NCBI GenBank assembly: GCA_028691575.1
Contig: JAQUYY010000117.1
Location: 1 to 6,026 of the forward strand
Direction of reading: 5' to 3'
DNA: 6,026 nt
DNA from: Candidatus Gastranaerophilales bacterium
GTDB taxonomy: Bacteria; Cyanobacteriota; Vampirovibrionia; Gastranaerophilales; JAQUYY01
Shown here: piece after piece, positions 5,681 through 6,026 of the stretch
Layout: each line of letters begins with the position of its first letter
How positions within the stretch are numbered: position 1 is the first letter of the stretch
Notes under the pieces: generated by a model
Told to the model about the DNA's origin: nothing
Databases searched by the model: none
What the model saw: the letters and a program-made list of their open reading frames with translations, nothing else
Position numbers and translations under genes: made by a program

Positions 5681-6025
5681 TCTTGCAATATCTTTCATAT
5701 ACAGATCTTTATATCTATTATCATAACTTGTAAAAAAAGTCGCATTTCTTCCTTCTGTCTCATAAGAAGTTATCAAAACAGGATTCAGGGAGTCTTTTAA
5801 ACAAGACTCTTCAAACCTTCTTCCTAAAACTTCTTCAATGCCTTTTTTATTGTATTTTTCACCTTTAAAAACATAGTTTAGATTTGTCAAGAGGTTTTTC
5901 TTAAATATTTTTTGTCCATCTTCTCCCAGATAGATATCAAGCAAATCTGTTGCTGAAGCTGGGTTAGGCGTATTTAAAAGAAGTGAAAGAATACAACCAG
6001 TTGATGTTCCTGCAAAAAAATCAAA
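5615..6025 (-). pseudogene. Patatin-like phospholipase, both ends incomplete here
   Basis: The 5' end lies beyond the right edge of the window and the frame is open to the edge, giving 136 residues. At the visible start, AGTSTG (5-10 of this fragment) is the nucleophile elbow G-x-S-x-G with Ser8. Next come a helical segment, NPVLITSYETEGRNATFFTS (81-100) and the conserved ARSTSAAPTYFEP (114-126), all typical of bacterial patatins, which hydrolyse lipid acyl esters using a Ser-Asp dyad. The Asp lies in a D-G-G/A motif that normally follows soon after the A-A-P-T-Y-F block. Here the family sequence ends at about 5639, just before that motif, and the frame closes eight codons later in DNA of the ParB-like gene. 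The dyad Asp is therefore missing and the enzyme should be inactive. The sequence reads opposite to its left neighbour. Confidence 0.82.
5633..5642. other. Junction fusing two truncated genes tail to tail
   Basis: Codons of the ParB-like gene fit its family up to AGG at 5636-5638. Codons of the patatin-like gene, read from the other side, fit theirs down to ATT at 5641-5639. The break therefore falls at 5638/5639 to within a few bases. I see no insertion-sequence end, long inverted repeat or target duplication at the site. The join may be a real rearrangement or an assembly artefact. Confidence 0.6.
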
Positions 6026-6026
6026 T

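Noticed and set aside
5411..6025. Anti-phage defence system (patatin effector as in CBASS, or restriction-modification)
   Set aside because: No nucleotidyltransferase, restriction enzyme or sensor gene is visible, and both relevant genes are truncated in this window.

Overview
The window is strongly AT-rich and most gene starts carry recognisable Shine-Dalgarno sequences, so it is bacterial. Three proteins carry short N-terminal motifs of the form F-K-G, S-F-G-N or S-F-G-A. From memory, these are a lineage habit of gut Melainabacteria/Vampirovibrionia (Gastranaerophilales). I cannot run a search, so that placement is a moderate-confidence inference. I see no rRNA, tRNA, CRISPR array or intact insertion sequence.

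Left part (1-2591): a minus-strand pair. A kinase-fold protein with a C-terminal membrane segment (771-2360) is followed 42 bases later by a dual-specificity-type protein phosphatase (24-728). They look co-transcribed, and both have the lineage's F-motif near the N-terminus. The region to the right, between the kinase and a divergent small gene, holds an 11-bp perfect inverted repeat and then a terminator-like hairpin with an eight-T tract. No plus-strand gene precedes that hairpin, so it suggests an attenuated leader or a small RNA.

Middle (2592-4382): a 121-residue plus-strand protein with two F-motifs ends exactly where a minus-strand 359-residue protein with Gly-rich hydrophobic C-terminal segments also ends; no base separates the two stop codons. 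The N-terminus of the 359-residue gene lies in a locally GC-rich patch. A related, more AT-rich copy of that patch lies about 150 bases away in non-coding DNA. This looks like a dispersed repeat that has become coding sequence and may supply the gene's unusual TTG start.

Right part (4383-6026): an accessory-looking stretch. It holds a 46-residue small ORF, a 249-residue protein with a LuxR/sigma-region-4-like C-terminal helix-turn-helix, a ParB-like nuclease-fold domain of the type found at the N-terminus of phage DNA methyltransferases, and a patatin-like phospholipase on the opposite strand. The last two both lose family similarity at the same point, about 5638/5639. They are two 3'-truncated genes fused tail to tail, which means either a genomic rearrangement or an assembly chimera.

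The candidates most worth following are the kinase/phosphatase pair with its shared N-terminal tag, the repeat recruited into a coding region, the hairpin leader upstream of the small tagged protein, and the double-truncation junction. None of these on its own establishes a new system.
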